Shown here: positions 17,899 to 26,922 of the stretch, one piece after another
Position numbering within the stretch: position 1 is the stretch's first letter
Layout of the letters: each line of letters begins with the position of its first letter
Assembly: GCF_000426545.1 (NCBI RefSeq)
Contig: NZ_AUFO01000011.1
Coordinates: 155,202 to 219,201 of the forward strand
From: Paenibacillus massiliensis subsp. panacisoli DSM 21345
GTDB taxonomy: Bacteria; Bacillota; Bacilli; Paenibacillales; Paenibacillaceae
Length of the DNA: 64,000 nucleotides
Direction of reading: 5' to 3'
The notes under the pieces: model-generated
Databases searched by the model: none
The model's input: only the letters and a program-made list of their open reading frames with translations
Told to the model about the DNA's origin: nothing
Translations under genes and position numbers: made by a program

Positions 17899-19572
17899 AT
17901 GATCACCAAAACCTGGAAGTGGCTCGGAGCTGTATTCATAACCACAACTCTTCTTGCTGGCTGTGCAGGTGGATCTTCTGCACCGACTGGCGATACAGGC
18001 ACTGAACCTATAACGCTCACATTCTTCGGAGCCGACTCAAGCCCCCAATGGAACAATATGAAGGATGAGGTCGGGCAAGAGATTATCAAAAAAACGGGGG
18101 TTACGCTCAATGCCGAGTTTGCGGTCAGCGGCGGAGGGAAGGACCGACTGTCTCTCATGGCTGCCAGTGGAGAGTACCCCGATCTGATCTCGGCGAAGAC
18201 AGAGGTTAGCAAGCTTGTAGACGCAGGAGCGATGCTGGATCTGACTGATCTGATCGAGGAGCATGCCCCGAATCTGAAGAAAATGTTCGGCCCGCATATG
18301 AATCGCTTGAAATACAGTCTGGAGGATCCGTCTATCTATGTAATTCCCAGCTACAGTCAGGTGGACCAGACGACCTTCGATGCGACGAGCGGATTCGAAA
18401 TACAGCACAAGGTCCTGAAGGAGCTGGGCTATCCTGAGGTCAAGACGGTGAAGGACTTCGAGAATGTCTTGCGTACCTACTATGAGAAGCACCCGACGAC
18501 GAACGGTGGACCAACCATTCCACTGACCCTCGATGCGGATGATTGGAGAATTATGATCACCGTCACCAATGCGGCGTTCCTGACGACTGGTGCACCGGAT
18601 GATGGAGAGTATTTCATTGACCCGAATACGTATGAGGCCAAGCTGCACTACAAACGCCCGGAGGCACGGGAATATTTTCGCTGGCTGAACCATATGTCCG
18701 CCGAAGGTCTACTGGATAAGGAGTCCTTTGTACAGAAGAGCGACCAATACAAGTCCAAGATCGCCAGCGGACGAGTGCTCGGTCTTATTGACGCCGAGTG
18801 GGGTTATCAGGATGCAGAGGATGCGCTGAAGGCGGCCGGGATGGAGGATTCCTCCTATGCCCATTTCCCTGTCACGTTAACGGAGGAGTATAAGGATCAT
18901 TCATTTCAGGATGCAGGATTTCTGTCCGGGTATGGTGTAGGCATCACGACCTCCTGCCCAGATCCTGTGCGTGCGATCAAATTCCTGGATTTCCTGGCAT
19001 CGGATGAAGGTCAGGTGCTAACGAACTGGGGGATTGAAGGCAAGCATTATGTAGTCGAGGATGGCAAGCGTGTCATTCCTGAGAATGTGCTGAACGAGAA
19101 GGTGAACAATGCGATCAATTTCAAAAGAACCACCGGCATTGAGCTTTATTCTCTCATGAGTGGTCGTTATGGCGATGGAGTGAAGGATGCTACTGGCAAC
19201 TACTACACGACCCGATTCCCCGAGCAGATCGTAGAATCGTATTCCGAGCCTGAGAAAGAGACGCTGGCTGCTTATGGAGCTACAACGTGGAAGGATCTGT
19301 ATCCTAGTAAGGAAGAGTTCCCGGTAAAGCCATGGGGCGCAGCCTATAACATGACTATGGAGAATGACTCCAGCTATGCAGTCGCCTTTGAGAAGACACA
19401 GGATATTATTCGCAAAAGAATACCTGAAGCCATCCTGACTTCGCCAGATAACTTTGACGCGGTCTATGACACCATGCTCAAGGAAGTGGATGCAGCAGGA
19501 GCCATAGAGATGGAACAGGAGTATTCCAAGATGGTTCAGGACCGGGTGAAGCTGTGGAACGGCGAATCCTGA
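17899..19572 (+). CDS. Extracellular solute-binding lipoprotein, LplA-like
   Basis: A 557-residue substrate-binding protein. A signal peptide ends in the lipobox L-L-A-G-C with Cys23 as lipid anchor, followed by a Gly/Ser/Thr linker. The length (about 550) and features such as A-E-F-A-V-S-G-G-G-K-D-R-L-S and M-A-A-S-G-E-Y-P-D-L-I match family 1 binding proteins of the LplA type. It serves the two permeases upstream; the 147-base gap before it holds short GAGGTAC repeats but no clear terminator. The substrate is probably a plant polysaccharide fragment, which is inference. Confidence 0.94.
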   Translation: MITKTWKWLGAVFITTTLLAGCAGGSSAPTGDTGTEPITLTFFGADSSPQWNNMKDEVGQEIIKKTGVTLNAEFAVSGGGKDRLSLMAASGEYPDLISAKTEVSKLVDAGAMLDLTDLIEEHAPNLKKMFGPHMNRLKYSLEDPSIYVIPSYSQVDQTTFDATSGFEIQHKVLKELGYPEVKTVKDFENVLRTYYEKHPTTNGGPTIPLTLDADDWRIMITVTNAAFLTTGAPDDGEYFIDPNTYEAKLHYKRPEAREYFRWLNHMSAEGLLDKESFVQKSDQYKSKIASGRVLGLIDAEWGYQDAEDALKAAGMEDSSYAHFPVTLTEEYKDHSFQDAGFLSGYGVGITTSCPDPVRAIKFLDFLASDEGQVLTNWGIEGKHYVVEDGKRVIPENVLNEKVNNAINFKRTTGIELYSLMSGRYGDGVKDATGNYYTTRFPEQIVESYSEPEKETLAAYGATTWKDLYPSKEEFPVKPWGAAYNMTMENDSSYAVAFEKTQDIIRKRIPEAILTSPDNFDAVYDTMLKEVDAAGAIEMEQEYSKMVQDRVKLWNGES

Positions 19573-19685
19573 TTCCCATAATGATGACCTGATTCCAAAT
19601 GATGAGCCGATTAGCATATGATGACCTAATTAACATAATAATATTCTGTTGTAGACAATGACAAATTCAGATGAACCTAATAGAA

Positions 19686-19734
19686 GACAGGCAGGAGGAT
19701 TGGGGACTGGAGCGTAGCTTCAGTCCTGCTTGTC
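19686..19734 (+). terminator. Extended stem-loop after the ABC importer operon
   Basis: Outer arms GACAGGCAGG / CCTGCTTGTC and inner arms GACTGGAGC / GCTTCAGTC around the loop GTA form a long, slightly bulged hairpin, followed only by ATGTTT. It may stabilise or end the operon transcript. Bases 19573-19660 before it hold three degenerate copies of an ATGATGACCTGATT-like unit; the rest of the gap up to 19922 holds nothing recognisable. Confidence 0.4.
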
Positions 19735-19922
19735 ATGTTTAGGAGGATGTCCAGAAGGTTTAAATAACAATTATAAGCGAACTGCAAGCAAGACTTGTAT
19801 CAGCAGGCTACAAGCAAGTATGCATGATCAGACCCGCAAGTTGGGATACTTAGTGTAGGCTCATGGGATAGCTTCAAGGAATAACCTTAGGACACTCTGC
19901 AGAGTGTAGAGGAGGGAGCAAG

Positions 19923-20159
19923 TTGGAGACCAAGCAGAAGCAAATGAAGGGGACGGAATCATTCATGTCCATTCTGGCATGGGTGGCTGGTATTATCGGT
20001 ATTATTCTAATCGTCGTAAATGTGGGCTTCTTCAGTGATCGTAACCTGGGGCTGATGATTGGCATCGGGTGCGTCGTTGGTGGCATATTCATTTACATGA
20101 TCGGCAAGTCGCTCGGCACGGCTCGTATGAAGGAAGAGCAGGAAGAGGGAAAACGATAA
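19923..20159 (+). CDS. Small two-helix membrane protein, unknown function
   Basis: A 78-residue protein starting at TTG 19923 with GGAGGG 6 bases before. Two hydrophobic segments (about residues 17-36 and 43-61) and a charged tail (K-E-E-Q-E-E-G-K-R) suggest a small integral membrane protein. I do not recognise a family. It has its own terminator and is separate from qoxABCD. Confidence 0.75.
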   Translation: METKQKQMKGTESFMSILAWVAGIIGIILIVVNVGFFSDRNLGLMIGIGCVVGGIFIYMIGKSLGTARMKEEQEEGKR

Positions 20160-20174
20160 ATGGATATCACAAGG

Positions 20175-20217
20175 AAATCTCCGGTCGTAATTCCGACTCA
20201 GCCGGAGATTTTTTTGG
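20175..20217 (+). terminator. Rho-independent terminator
   Basis: AAATCTCCGG (20175-20184) pairs with CCGGAGATTT (20202-20211), followed by a T-run to 20215. It starts 16 bases after the small membrane protein. The rest of the gap to 20450 is AT-rich and includes the palindrome TTGTTAACAA at 20345-20354, a possible redox-regulator site. Confidence 0.9.
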
Positions 20218-20450
20218 TTGGAAATGCATGCGCTTTCACTTTAAAAATCATAGTGACTTTCTTTCATAAGACAAGCTCGTTTGGCAAGAGGAAATTATTT
20301 TTTTGCGAACTATTTCACAAAAACAAGAATAAATATCGACAAATTTGTTAACAACGCAAAAATCGGAGTGATTTTCTGCTATCTTATATAAGGACAGAAT
20401 ATTAGGGTAGTTCGAAAAGTTTGAGCACTTTTTAAAGAGAGGGGAACATC

Positions 20451-21440
20451 ATGAACAAAAAACCAAAAGCTATTATTGCATTGGTTTTGACCGTGCTCAC
20501 GGTTGCGCTGATCATTTGGACGTGCTTCTTTGCCGGCGGCAGCTATTGGGTGTTTGATCCAAAGGGCCCCATCGGGCAAGCGCAGAAAGAGCTTATTATC
20601 ATTACGACGGCTCTCGCAGCAGCGATCATTCTGCCAGTCATGATCATGACATTCGTGATTATATGGCGTTATCGCGAGAGACCTGACAGCAAGGCCAAAT
20701 ATAAGCCGCACTGGGATGACAGCTTCAAGCTGGAGACCGTGTGGTGGGGGATTCCGATCGTGATCATTCTGATCATCTCCATCATTACAGCTAGATACAC
20801 GTATGCATTGGAGCCTTCCAAGCCGCTTGCTTCCACGGAGAAGCCAGTAGTCATCCAAGTGACTTCACTGGACTGGAAATGGCTGTTCATGTATCCGGAG
20901 GAAGGGATCGCTACCGTGAACACCTTGACGATTCCTGAGGGTGTGCCTGTGCGCTTCGAGTTGACCTCGGATGCTCCGATGAACTCCTTCTGGATTCCAC
21001 AGCTGGGTGGTCAGATTTATACGATGTCAGGGATGGCTATGGTACTGCATCTGCAGGCGGATGAGCCAGGGACGTATTATGGCTCGGGTGCGAACTTTAG
21101 TGGAGAGCACTTTGCACAGATGAAGTTCGATGTGAATGCCGTATCCCGAGAGGATTACAATCAATGGGTTGCGAAGGTGAAGCAGGATACGAATCCGTTG
21201 ACAGAGGAAGGCTACGAGGCGCTTGCTAAGCCTGGCGTATCCAATGTGACGACGTACTCCGAGTTCCCTGAAGGCCTGTTCTTCCGAATCGTTACCAAGT
21301 ATGTAGTTGAAGGCTCCCATAACCCTCATGCAGGCCACGGAGCTAACAGCATGGGCGATATGGATATGTCGCAATACCGCACTGCACCGGATGCCAATGC
21401 TGAGCATGGCGAGAGCAGTGAATCACATTCTGGACATTAA
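20451..21440 (+). CDS. qoxA: Quinol oxidase (aa3 type) subunit II
   Basis: A 329-residue subunit of the terminal oxidase that takes electrons from menaquinol. Two membrane helices are followed by an extracellular cupredoxin domain. The Cys and other ligands of a CuA centre are absent from the Q-I-Y-T-M-S-G-M-A-M region, which marks a quinol rather than a cytochrome c oxidase. A Cys near residue 25 (I-W-T-C) sits where B. subtilis QoxA has its lipid-anchored Cys, but the lipobox is poor. The His-rich tail (S-E-S-H-S-G-H) is unusual. First gene of qoxABCD. Confidence 0.95.
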   Translation: MNKKPKAIIALVLTVLTVALIIWTCFFAGGSYWVFDPKGPIGQAQKELIIITTALAAAIILPVMIMTFVIIWRYRERPDSKAKYKPHWDDSFKLETVWWGIPIVIILIISIITARYTYALEPSKPLASTEKPVVIQVTSLDWKWLFMYPEEGIATVNTLTIPEGVPVRFELTSDAPMNSFWIPQLGGQIYTMSGMAMVLHLQADEPGTYYGSGANFSGEHFAQMKFDVNAVSREDYNQWVAKVKQDTNPLTEEGYEALAKPGVSNVTTYSEFPEGLFFRIVTKYVVEGSHNPHAGHGANSMGDMDMSQYRTAPDANAEHGESSESHSGH

Positions 21441-21465
21441 TTGACGATGGGAAAGGAGGCCCCCA

Positions 21466-23442
21466 ATGTTAGAGAACCTTAAAGAGTTCGCACAGTTCTT
21501 CTTCGTTACTGGCGATCCGCTGATCTACGGAGCGATGGTTACCATCGCACTGGCGTCGATCGGGATTGTAGGAGGACTGACGTACTTTAAAAAATGGGGC
21601 TGGCTCTGGAAAAACTGGTTAACGACTGTTGACCATAAAAAAGTGGGGATTATGTACATCCTCGCAAGTATTCTGATGCTGTTCCGTGGTGGTGTGGATG
21701 CGCTCATGATGCGTGCCCAGATCGCACTGCCAGGTATAGATTTCCTGCATCCTGAGCATTACAACCAAGTATTTACGACACACGGCACGATCATGATCCT
21801 GTTCATGGCGATGCCACTCATGTTCGGTCTCTTCAATATCGCCGTGCCATTGCAGATCGGCGCGCGCGACGTTGCATACCCATTCCTGAACGCACTGAGC
21901 TTCTGGTTGTTCTTCATGGGTGCAATGCTGTTCAACCTGTCCTTCGTCATCGGCGGTTCGCCAGATGCAGGCTGGCTGAGCTATCCGCCACTATCGGAGC
22001 TTTCACATAGTCCTGGTGTCGGACAGAACTTCTACATCTGGGGGATACAGATCTCAGGTATCGGTTCCCTGGCAACAGGTATTAACTTCATCGTAACGAT
22101 CATCAAGATGCGTGCTCCAGGCATGACCTGGATGAAGATGCCGATGTTCACATGGTCGGTATTCGCGTCCTGTATCATCATCATTTTTGCATTCCCGATT
22201 CTGACGGTAACTCTGGCGATGCTGTTCATCGACCGCTTCGCTGGCGGACACTTCTTCACGCTCGATATGGGCGGGAACCCGATGATGTATATCAACCTGA
22301 TCTGGATGTGGGGACACCCTGAGGTGTACATCGTAGTTCTGCCTGCATTCGGTATCTATTCTGATGTCATCGCGGCCTTCTCCAAGAAGCGTCTGTTCGG
22401 TTACAAATCCATGGTATTCGCGATGCTGATCATCAGCGTACTGTCCTTCTTCACATGGGCTCACCACTTCTTCACGATGGGCTCGGGGGCGGACGTCAAT
22501 GCCTTCTTCGCGATAAGTACAATGGCGATAGCAATCCCGACAGGGGTTAAAGTATTCAACTGGCTGTTCACGATGTACCGTGGTAAGCTGACCTTCCCGA
22601 CGCCGATGATGTGGGCGATTGCGTTCATTCCGAACTTCCTCATCGCGGGTCTGACAGGGGTTATGCTGGCCGTTGCACCGGCAGACTTCCAGTTCCATAA
22701 CAGCTACTTCCTGATTGCTCACTTCCACTCTGCCCTCATCGGTGGTGTGGTGTTCGGTTACTTCGCTGGTCTCTACTACTGGTGGCCGAAGATGTTCGGC
22801 TTCTCCCTGCCGGAGACGCTGGGTAAATGGGCATTCTGGTTCTGGAACATTGGCTTCTATGTCTGCTTCCTGCCACAATACTCGCTCGGTCTGATGGGTA
22901 TGACGCGCCGGATCAGCACCTATGGCTGGGATACAGGCTGGGCTCCGCTCAACTTCGTATCGACAATCGGTGCCTTCCTGATGGGTATTGCCTTCCTGTT
23001 CCAGGTTGCACAGATTGCTGTAGGTATTCTGAATTATCGCAAGCTGAAGGATACAACTGGAGATCCATGGGATGCTCGTACGCTTGAGTGGTCCATTCCT
23101 TCTCCGGCTCCTGAATATAACTTCGCCACACTGCCACAGGTCACTGACCGTGATGACTGGTGGGAAGAGAAAGAACGTCGTAAGCAAGGCATCTTCAAGA
23201 AAGAACAACCGATCGAACCGATTCACATGCCGAAGAACTCTGCAATTCCATTCATCATGTCGGTGTTCTGGTTCATTGCTGGCTTTGGCTTCGTATTCAG
23301 CTGGTGGTTCTTCTACATTCCGGGCCTGATCGGCGTAGCAGCTTGTATGATTGCACGTTCGTTCTACTCCTACGACAACGATTATTATATCCCTGTCGAT
23401 GAGGTAAAACGTACGGAAGCGGCTATAAGGGGGTCAGTGTAA
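21466..23442 (+). CDS. qoxB: Quinol oxidase (aa3 type) subunit I
   Basis: A 658-residue catalytic haem-copper subunit. The ligands are visible: T-T-H-G-T (low-spin haem), W-G-H-P-E-V-Y (CuB His and the cross-linked Tyr), T-W-A-H-H-F-F (two CuB His), and Y-F-L-I-A-H-F-H (haem ligands). AAAGGAGG precedes ATG 21466. Its stop overlaps the next start by one base (TAATG). Confidence 0.97.
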   Translation: MLENLKEFAQFFFVTGDPLIYGAMVTIALASIGIVGGLTYFKKWGWLWKNWLTTVDHKKVGIMYILASILMLFRGGVDALMMRAQIALPGIDFLHPEHYNQVFTTHGTIMILFMAMPLMFGLFNIAVPLQIGARDVAYPFLNALSFWLFFMGAMLFNLSFVIGGSPDAGWLSYPPLSELSHSPGVGQNFYIWGIQISGIGSLATGINFIVTIIKMRAPGMTWMKMPMFTWSVFASCIIIIFAFPILTVTLAMLFIDRFAGGHFFTLDMGGNPMMYINLIWMWGHPEVYIVVLPAFGIYSDVIAAFSKKRLFGYKSMVFAMLIISVLSFFTWAHHFFTMGSGADVNAFFAISTMAIAIPTGVKVFNWLFTMYRGKLTFPTPMMWAIAFIPNFLIAGLTGVMLAVAPADFQFHNSYFLIAHFHSALIGGVVFGYFAGLYYWWPKMFGFSLPETLGKWAFWFWNIGFYVCFLPQYSLGLMGMTRRISTYGWDTGWAPLNFVSTIGAFLMGIAFLFQVAQIAVGILNYRKLKDTTGDPWDARTLEWSIPSPAPEYNFATLPQVTDRDDWWEEKERRKQGIFKKEQPIEPIHMPKNSAIPFIMSVFWFIAGFGFVFSWWFFYIPGLIGVAACMIARSFYSYDNDYYIPVDEVKRTEAAIRGSV

Positions 23443-24047
23443 TGGCACAAGCAGCAGCTCATAACCATCATGGCCATGATCATGGGCATCATGATCCTCA
23501 GGAGATGAAGATGCTTGGCTTTTGGATATTCCTGGTGACGGACGTTATCCTGTTCAGTACGATCTTTGCTACCTTTATTGTGTTGCAGAATAATACGGCT
23601 GGTGGTCCGGGACCTGAGCTATTCAATATGACAGGTATCATTATCTCGACCTTCGTGCTCTTGACGAGTAGCTTCACAAGCGGGCTTGCTGTTCTGGAAA
23701 TGAACAAGGGCAAGCTCAAGCCAATGCTGTTCTGGCTGGCAGTTACATTGCTGCTAGGTCTGACGTTCCTGGGGCTTGAAATTCATGAGTTCCGTGAACT
23801 GGTACATGAAGGAGCAGCGATCTCAACGAGTGCCTACTGGACGGCGTTCTATACGCTGGTAGGTACGCATGGTCTTCACGTTACCGTAGGGGCATTCTGG
23901 CTCTTTGGGCTGATGCTTCAACTGAAGAAGCGCGGCATCACAGCGGATACCAAAGGCAAGGTCAACACACTCAGCCTTTACTGGCACTTTTTGGATGCCG
24001 TCTGGATCTTCGTATTATCCGTTGTTTATCTGATGGGGGTGATGTAA
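23442..24047 (+). CDS. qoxC: Quinol oxidase (aa3 type) subunit III
   Basis: A 201-residue, five-helix subunit III. It contains the typical G-T-H-G-L-H-V-T segment and a closing Y-W-H-F-L-D-A-V-W-I-F. The N-terminal tail is unusually His-rich (H-N-H-H-G-H-D-H-G-H-H). Starts within the stop of qoxB. Confidence 0.95.
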   Translation: MAQAAAHNHHGHDHGHHDPQEMKMLGFWIFLVTDVILFSTIFATFIVLQNNTAGGPGPELFNMTGIIISTFVLLTSSFTSGLAVLEMNKGKLKPMLFWLAVTLLLGLTFLGLEIHEFRELVHEGAAISTSAYWTAFYTLVGTHGLHVTVGAFWLFGLMLQLKKRGITADTKGKVNTLSLYWHFLDAVWIFVLSVVYLMGVM

Positions 24048-24048
24048 G

Positions 24049-24375
24049 ATGGCGCAGCATCATTCAGATTCCCATGAGCATGAGAGTCATGGTTCAGTGA
24101 AGTCGTATGTAGTCGGCTTCATCCTCTCCATTGTGCTGACGATTATTCCACTCGTTATCGTCATGAACGATATGGTGGATCGTCTTGGCACCTTGATCGT
24201 GATCTTCGTAACTGCCGTGCTGCAGTTTATTGTACAGCTGTACTTCTTCATGCATATCCGTGATGGCCAAGGACCTCGTTGGAATGTGATGACTCTGATA
24301 CTTGGAGTGACTATTCTGCTGACGATCGTAGGCGGCTCTATCTGGATCATGGGGAACAACACAGTTGCTCACTGA
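24049..24375 (+). CDS. qoxD: Quinol oxidase (aa3 type) subunit IV
   Basis: A 108-residue, three-helix small subunit (prokaryotic cytochrome c oxidase subunit IV family), with Q-L-Y-F-F-M-H-I in the second helix. It begins one base after qoxC and also has a His-rich N-terminus (H-H-S-D-S-H-E-H). Confidence 0.93.
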   Translation: MAQHHSDSHEHESHGSVKSYVVGFILSIVLTIIPLVIVMNDMVDRLGTLIVIFVTAVLQFIVQLYFFMHIRDGQGPRWNVMTLILGVTILLTIVGGSIWIMGNNTVAH

Positions 24376-24419
24376 TTCATAACCGGGGATGATTTCCCTT
24401 GCATAACAGCTTCAATCGG

Positions 24420-24457
24420 GTGCTCCGTGACTGTACTGGTCCGGGGCACTTTTTTTG
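24420..24457 (+). terminator. Terminator of qoxABCD
   Basis: GTGCTCCG pairs with CGGGGCAC (one G-T pair) across a 14-base loop, followed by eight T. Confidence 0.88.
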
Positions 24458-24581
24458 TGATTGATTGCCTGTAGCTGTGGCTCATCTCTTCAGGTAAGGG
24501 ACAAAAAACTGTCCTCCAGGCTTCAGTTCGGTGTATCATAGTTAATATATGAAAGGCTGAGACAAGGAGCTGATATGTGCT

Positions 24582-24956
24582 ATGGGGATGTTCTCTAGAT
24601 TAGCGGAGCAGAAGATTGCCGAGGCTATGGCAAAGGGAGAATTTGATCATTTACCAGGAGCAGGCAAGCCTCTTGTCATGGAGGATTTATCCCATGTCCC
24701 GGAGGACCTGCGCATGTCGTATAAGCTTTTGAAAAATGCTGGCATCCTTCCGGAGGAGCTGCAGCTTCGTCAGGAATGCATCAAGCTGCACGACTTGCTG
24801 CATGCTTGCCGTGAAGCAGGGGAGAAGGAGCGGATTAGCCGCAGACTGACGGAGAAATCACTTCGACTCAGGATGCTCCTGGAAGAGAGAGGGCTTGGCA
24901 ATTCGCCTGTATTCTATGAATATGAATCAGCTGTGCGTAAGCGCCTAGAGGAATAG
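24582..24956 (+). CDS. DUF1992 (DnaJ-C28-like) protein
   Basis: A 124-residue cytoplasmic protein. The opening L-A-E-Q-K-I-A-E-A-M-A-K-G-E-F and D-H-L-P-G-A-G-K-P-L are the signature of DUF1992, related to the conserved region of DNAJC28. Function is unknown. It appears to be a single gene; AAGGAG lies 12 bases before ATG 24582. Confidence 0.88.
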   Translation: MGMFSRLAEQKIAEAMAKGEFDHLPGAGKPLVMEDLSHVPEDLRMSYKLLKNAGILPEELQLRQECIKLHDLLHACREAGEKERISRRLTEKSLRLRMLLEERGLGNSPVFYEYESAVRKRLEE

Positions 24957-25071
24957 AGACGCTGGACTGAGCAAACTGAATGCAGTAGCTAAGACAGAAG
25001 TCAGTTTGGCAAAATCGTCGGCAATTGGTATGATAACGAAGTGAAGATATTACTTATATGGAGGAATACTC

Positions 25072-25749
25072 ATGACCCAGCAATCCCTAACCAGCATTAT
25101 TGATCATACGTTATTAAAGGCGGATGCCCGCCGTGAGGATATTGTAAAGCTGGCCGAGGAAGCTAAGCAGTTCAAGTTCGCCTCGGTCTGTGTGAACCCG
25201 GCATGGGTGGCTACAGCCTATGAGGTGCTGAAGGACACACCTGAAGTGAAGGTATGCACTGTGATTGGTTTCCCTCTGGGCGCTTCTACACCGGAGACGA
25301 AGGCATTTGAGACAGGTGATGCTATTGCCAAAGGTGCAACCGAAGTGGACATGGTTATTAACATCGGAGCTCTCAAGAACGGAGAGGATGATCTGGTGCG
25401 CCGTGATATCGCTGCTGTCGTAGAGGCTGCGCGTGGTAAGGCATTAACCAAGGTCATTATTGAGACCTGCCTGCTTACGGACGATGAGAAGGTACGAGCA
25501 TGCAAGCTGGCTGTGGAAGCTGGAACTGATTATGTGAAGACCTCCACAGGCTTCTCTACAGGTGGAGCAACCAAGGAAGATATCGCCTTGATGCGTAAGA
25601 CGGTAGGACCGGACATCGGTGTGAAGGCATCCGGTGGTGTACGTAGTGCTGAGGACGCCCGTATCATGGTTGAAGCCGGTGCTACACGTATCGGAACTAG
25701 CGGTGGGGTTGCAATCGCGAAGGGCGAGGAGTCCCAGTCGGCATATTAA
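25072..25749 (+). CDS. deoC: Deoxyribose-phosphate aldolase
   Basis: Cleaves 2-deoxyribose 5-phosphate to acetaldehyde and glyceraldehyde 3-phosphate. The 225-residue TIM barrel carries I-D-H-T-L-L-K at the start and the Schiff-base Lys in [13 protein letters not shown] precedes ATG 25072. Its stop overlaps an ATG at 25749 of the next reading frame, so deoC and the ArsR gene may be co-transcribed, though the functions are unrelated. Confidence 0.96.
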   Translation: MTQQSLTSIIDHTLLKADARREDIVKLAEEAKQFKFASVCVNPAWVATAYEVLKDTPEVKVCTVIGFPLGASTPETKAFETGDAIAKGATEVDMVINIGALKNGEDDLVRRDIAAVVEAARGKALTKVIIETCLLTDDEKVRACKLAVEAGTDYVKTSTGFSTGGATKEDIALMRKTVGPDIGVKASGGVRSAEDARIMVEAGATRIGTSGGVAIAKGEESQSAY

Positions 25750-25790
25750 TGAATGAGCTCGAATTGCAGCTCAAGAAACGGGGTGAGACG

Positions 25791-26162
25791 ATGAATTCCG
25801 AGACAGAGGCCATGGAATGTGAGCAGACGTGTCATGGATCGGGTGAACAGGAGCTTGATCATATCAAGTCTTCCATCATTGAAGATGACACAGCTTACAA
25901 AATGTCAGAGCTATTCAAGGCACTCGGTGACCCAACCCGCATCAAGCTTATCTATGCATTGGCGCAAAATGAATTGTGCGTGCATGATCTGACAGTCATT
26001 CTGGATATGGGTCAATCCGCCGTTTCTCATCAGTTGCGCTATTTACGAAATGTTCGTATTGTGAAGCGCAGAAAGGTAGGCAAGACGGTCTACTATTCTT
26101 TGGACGACAATCATGTCGAGCAGATCTTCTTGCAGACCCATGAGCACATTACGCATAAATGA
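25791..26162 (+). CDS. Zinc-type ArsR/SmtB-family metal sensor (CzrA-like)
   Basis: A 123-residue repressor with K-A-L-G-D-P-T-R-I-K-L-I and recognition helix Q-S-A-V-S-H-Q-L-R-Y-L. The C-terminal helix keeps the whole alpha-5 zinc site: an Asp, a His two residues on, and two His 11 and 14 residues after the first His, the spacing of CzrA. A Cys also remains in E-L-C-V-H-D, and the N-terminus has two Cys (M-E-C-E-Q-T-C) as in CadC-type sensors, so soft-metal sensing is also possible. ATG 25791 is chosen; ATG 25749, overlapping the deoC stop, is an alternative. It should control the metal ATPase and the LPYTG protein through the operators at 26689 and 26877. Confidence 0.9.
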   Translation: MNSETEAMECEQTCHGSGEQELDHIKSSIIEDDTAYKMSELFKALGDPTRIKLIYALAQNELCVHDLTVILDMGQSAVSHQLRYLRNVRIVKRRKVGKTVYYSLDDNHVEQIFLQTHEHITHK

Positions 26163-26171
26163 TTCGCAACC

Positions 26172-26217
26172 AAAAACAGGCAGGAGCTGAACATGTTCAG
26201 CATCCTGCCTGTTTTTT
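26172..26217 (+). terminator. Bidirectional terminator
   Basis: AAAAACAGGCAGGA and TCCTGCCTGTTTTT enclose the perfect inner palindrome GCTGAACATGTTCAGC, giving a long hairpin with T-runs on both strands. It serves both the ArsR gene and the convergent minus-strand gene. Confidence 0.95.
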
Positions 26218-26270
26218 GGTGCGTTCCAGCTCTGTAAGGCATGGAGTGAAGGAGGAACGAAGAGTGTTAA

Positions 26271-26585
26271 TTAGCGCTTGCGGCTCCAATACGAGAAGCC
26301 AATCCGGCCAAGGACGATCAGTAGAATCAGGACGCATCCAAGGATCAGGCCGGTATAAGGTAATTCGTCTTCAAAGACAATGTACCCCTTGGTCGGAGCC
26401 GGGGTCATTTCTACTTGATTGCCATTTTCATTGTCATGTGAATCTGTCGTGCTCGTATTGTCGATGCTAGCTACAGGCACCGCGTCAGCTCCACTGAACC
26501 CAGCAGCAGCTGTGTGGGCACTAGGAAACAAAAGGAACACGCTCAGCAATACCATTCGGAGAATCAAAGAAAGCTTATTGTTCAT
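26271..26585 (-). CDS. Small LPxTG-anchored surface protein
   Basis: A 104-residue protein of unknown function. A signal peptide (about 28 residues, ending near T-A-A-A) is followed by about 45 polar residues and then L-P-Y-T-G, a hydrophobic segment and a basic tail (Y-W-S-R-K-R): a complete sortase sorting signal. The mature exported part is therefore very short. AAAGGGG precedes the start. It sits between the zinc-type sensor gene and the metal ATPase, and a copy of the ATPase operator lies about 105 bases upstream of its start, suggesting metal control. Confidence 0.8.
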   Translation of the reverse strand: MNNKLSLILRMVLLSVFLLFPSAHTAAAGFSGADAVPVASIDNTSTTDSHDNENGNQVEMTPAPTKGYIVFEDELPYTGLILGCVLILLIVLGRIGFSYWSRKR

Positions 26586-26688
26586 GGGGACCCCTTTCGC
26601 AGCTTGGTTAAAATTTAAAATAATCGCTATACTTCAAATTGTAGTGGATAAGCACGGTCTGGAATAGCCCCTCTTGAATGAATTCAGT

Positions 26689-26704
26689 AATTGTTCATAT
26701 GTTA
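26689..26704 (-). promoter_or_regulatory. Metal-sensor operator, copy near the LPYTG gene
   Basis: AATTGTTCATATGTTA here matches AATTGCTCATATGTTA at 26883-26898 in 15 of 16 bases. It lies upstream of the minus-strand LPYTG gene. An ArsR-family sensor site is inferred from its resemblance to SmtB/ZiaR-type operators. Confidence 0.55.
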
Positions 26705-26828
26705 GCATTTTGCACCATTCGATATCAATTACTTGAAGCTATAAGTCGTGGGTTGCTCTTAGGAATGATTCATCATGCTCAAGTGTTTGGTATTCCCGAA
26801 AAAATTCCGTTTGATCAGGCAAATGTGG

Positions 26829-26858
26829 TTGACTTACCAAAGTAGGGGTGAATATAAT
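26829..26858 (+). promoter_or_regulatory. Promoter of the metal ATPase
   Basis: TTGACT (26829-26834) and TATAAT (26853-26858) with an 18-base spacer, upstream of the operator at 26877. Confidence 0.7.
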
Positions 26859-26876
26859 AACTGTATAAACCAAAAC

Positions 26877-26892
26877 ATGAACAATTGCTCAT
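26877..26892 (+). promoter_or_regulatory. Metal-sensor operator before the ATPase
   Basis: ATGAACAATTGCTCAT is a near-perfect palindrome (one mismatched pair) located just after the expected transcription start, where a bound ArsR-family dimer would block transcription. Confidence 0.65.
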
Positions 26893-26922
26893 ATGTTATT
26901 TGTTAAGGGATGAGGTGCTAAC

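Noticed and set aside
22054..23226. 390-residue minus-strand ORF
   Set aside because: Antisense of qoxB; charged, repetitive composition without any known motif.
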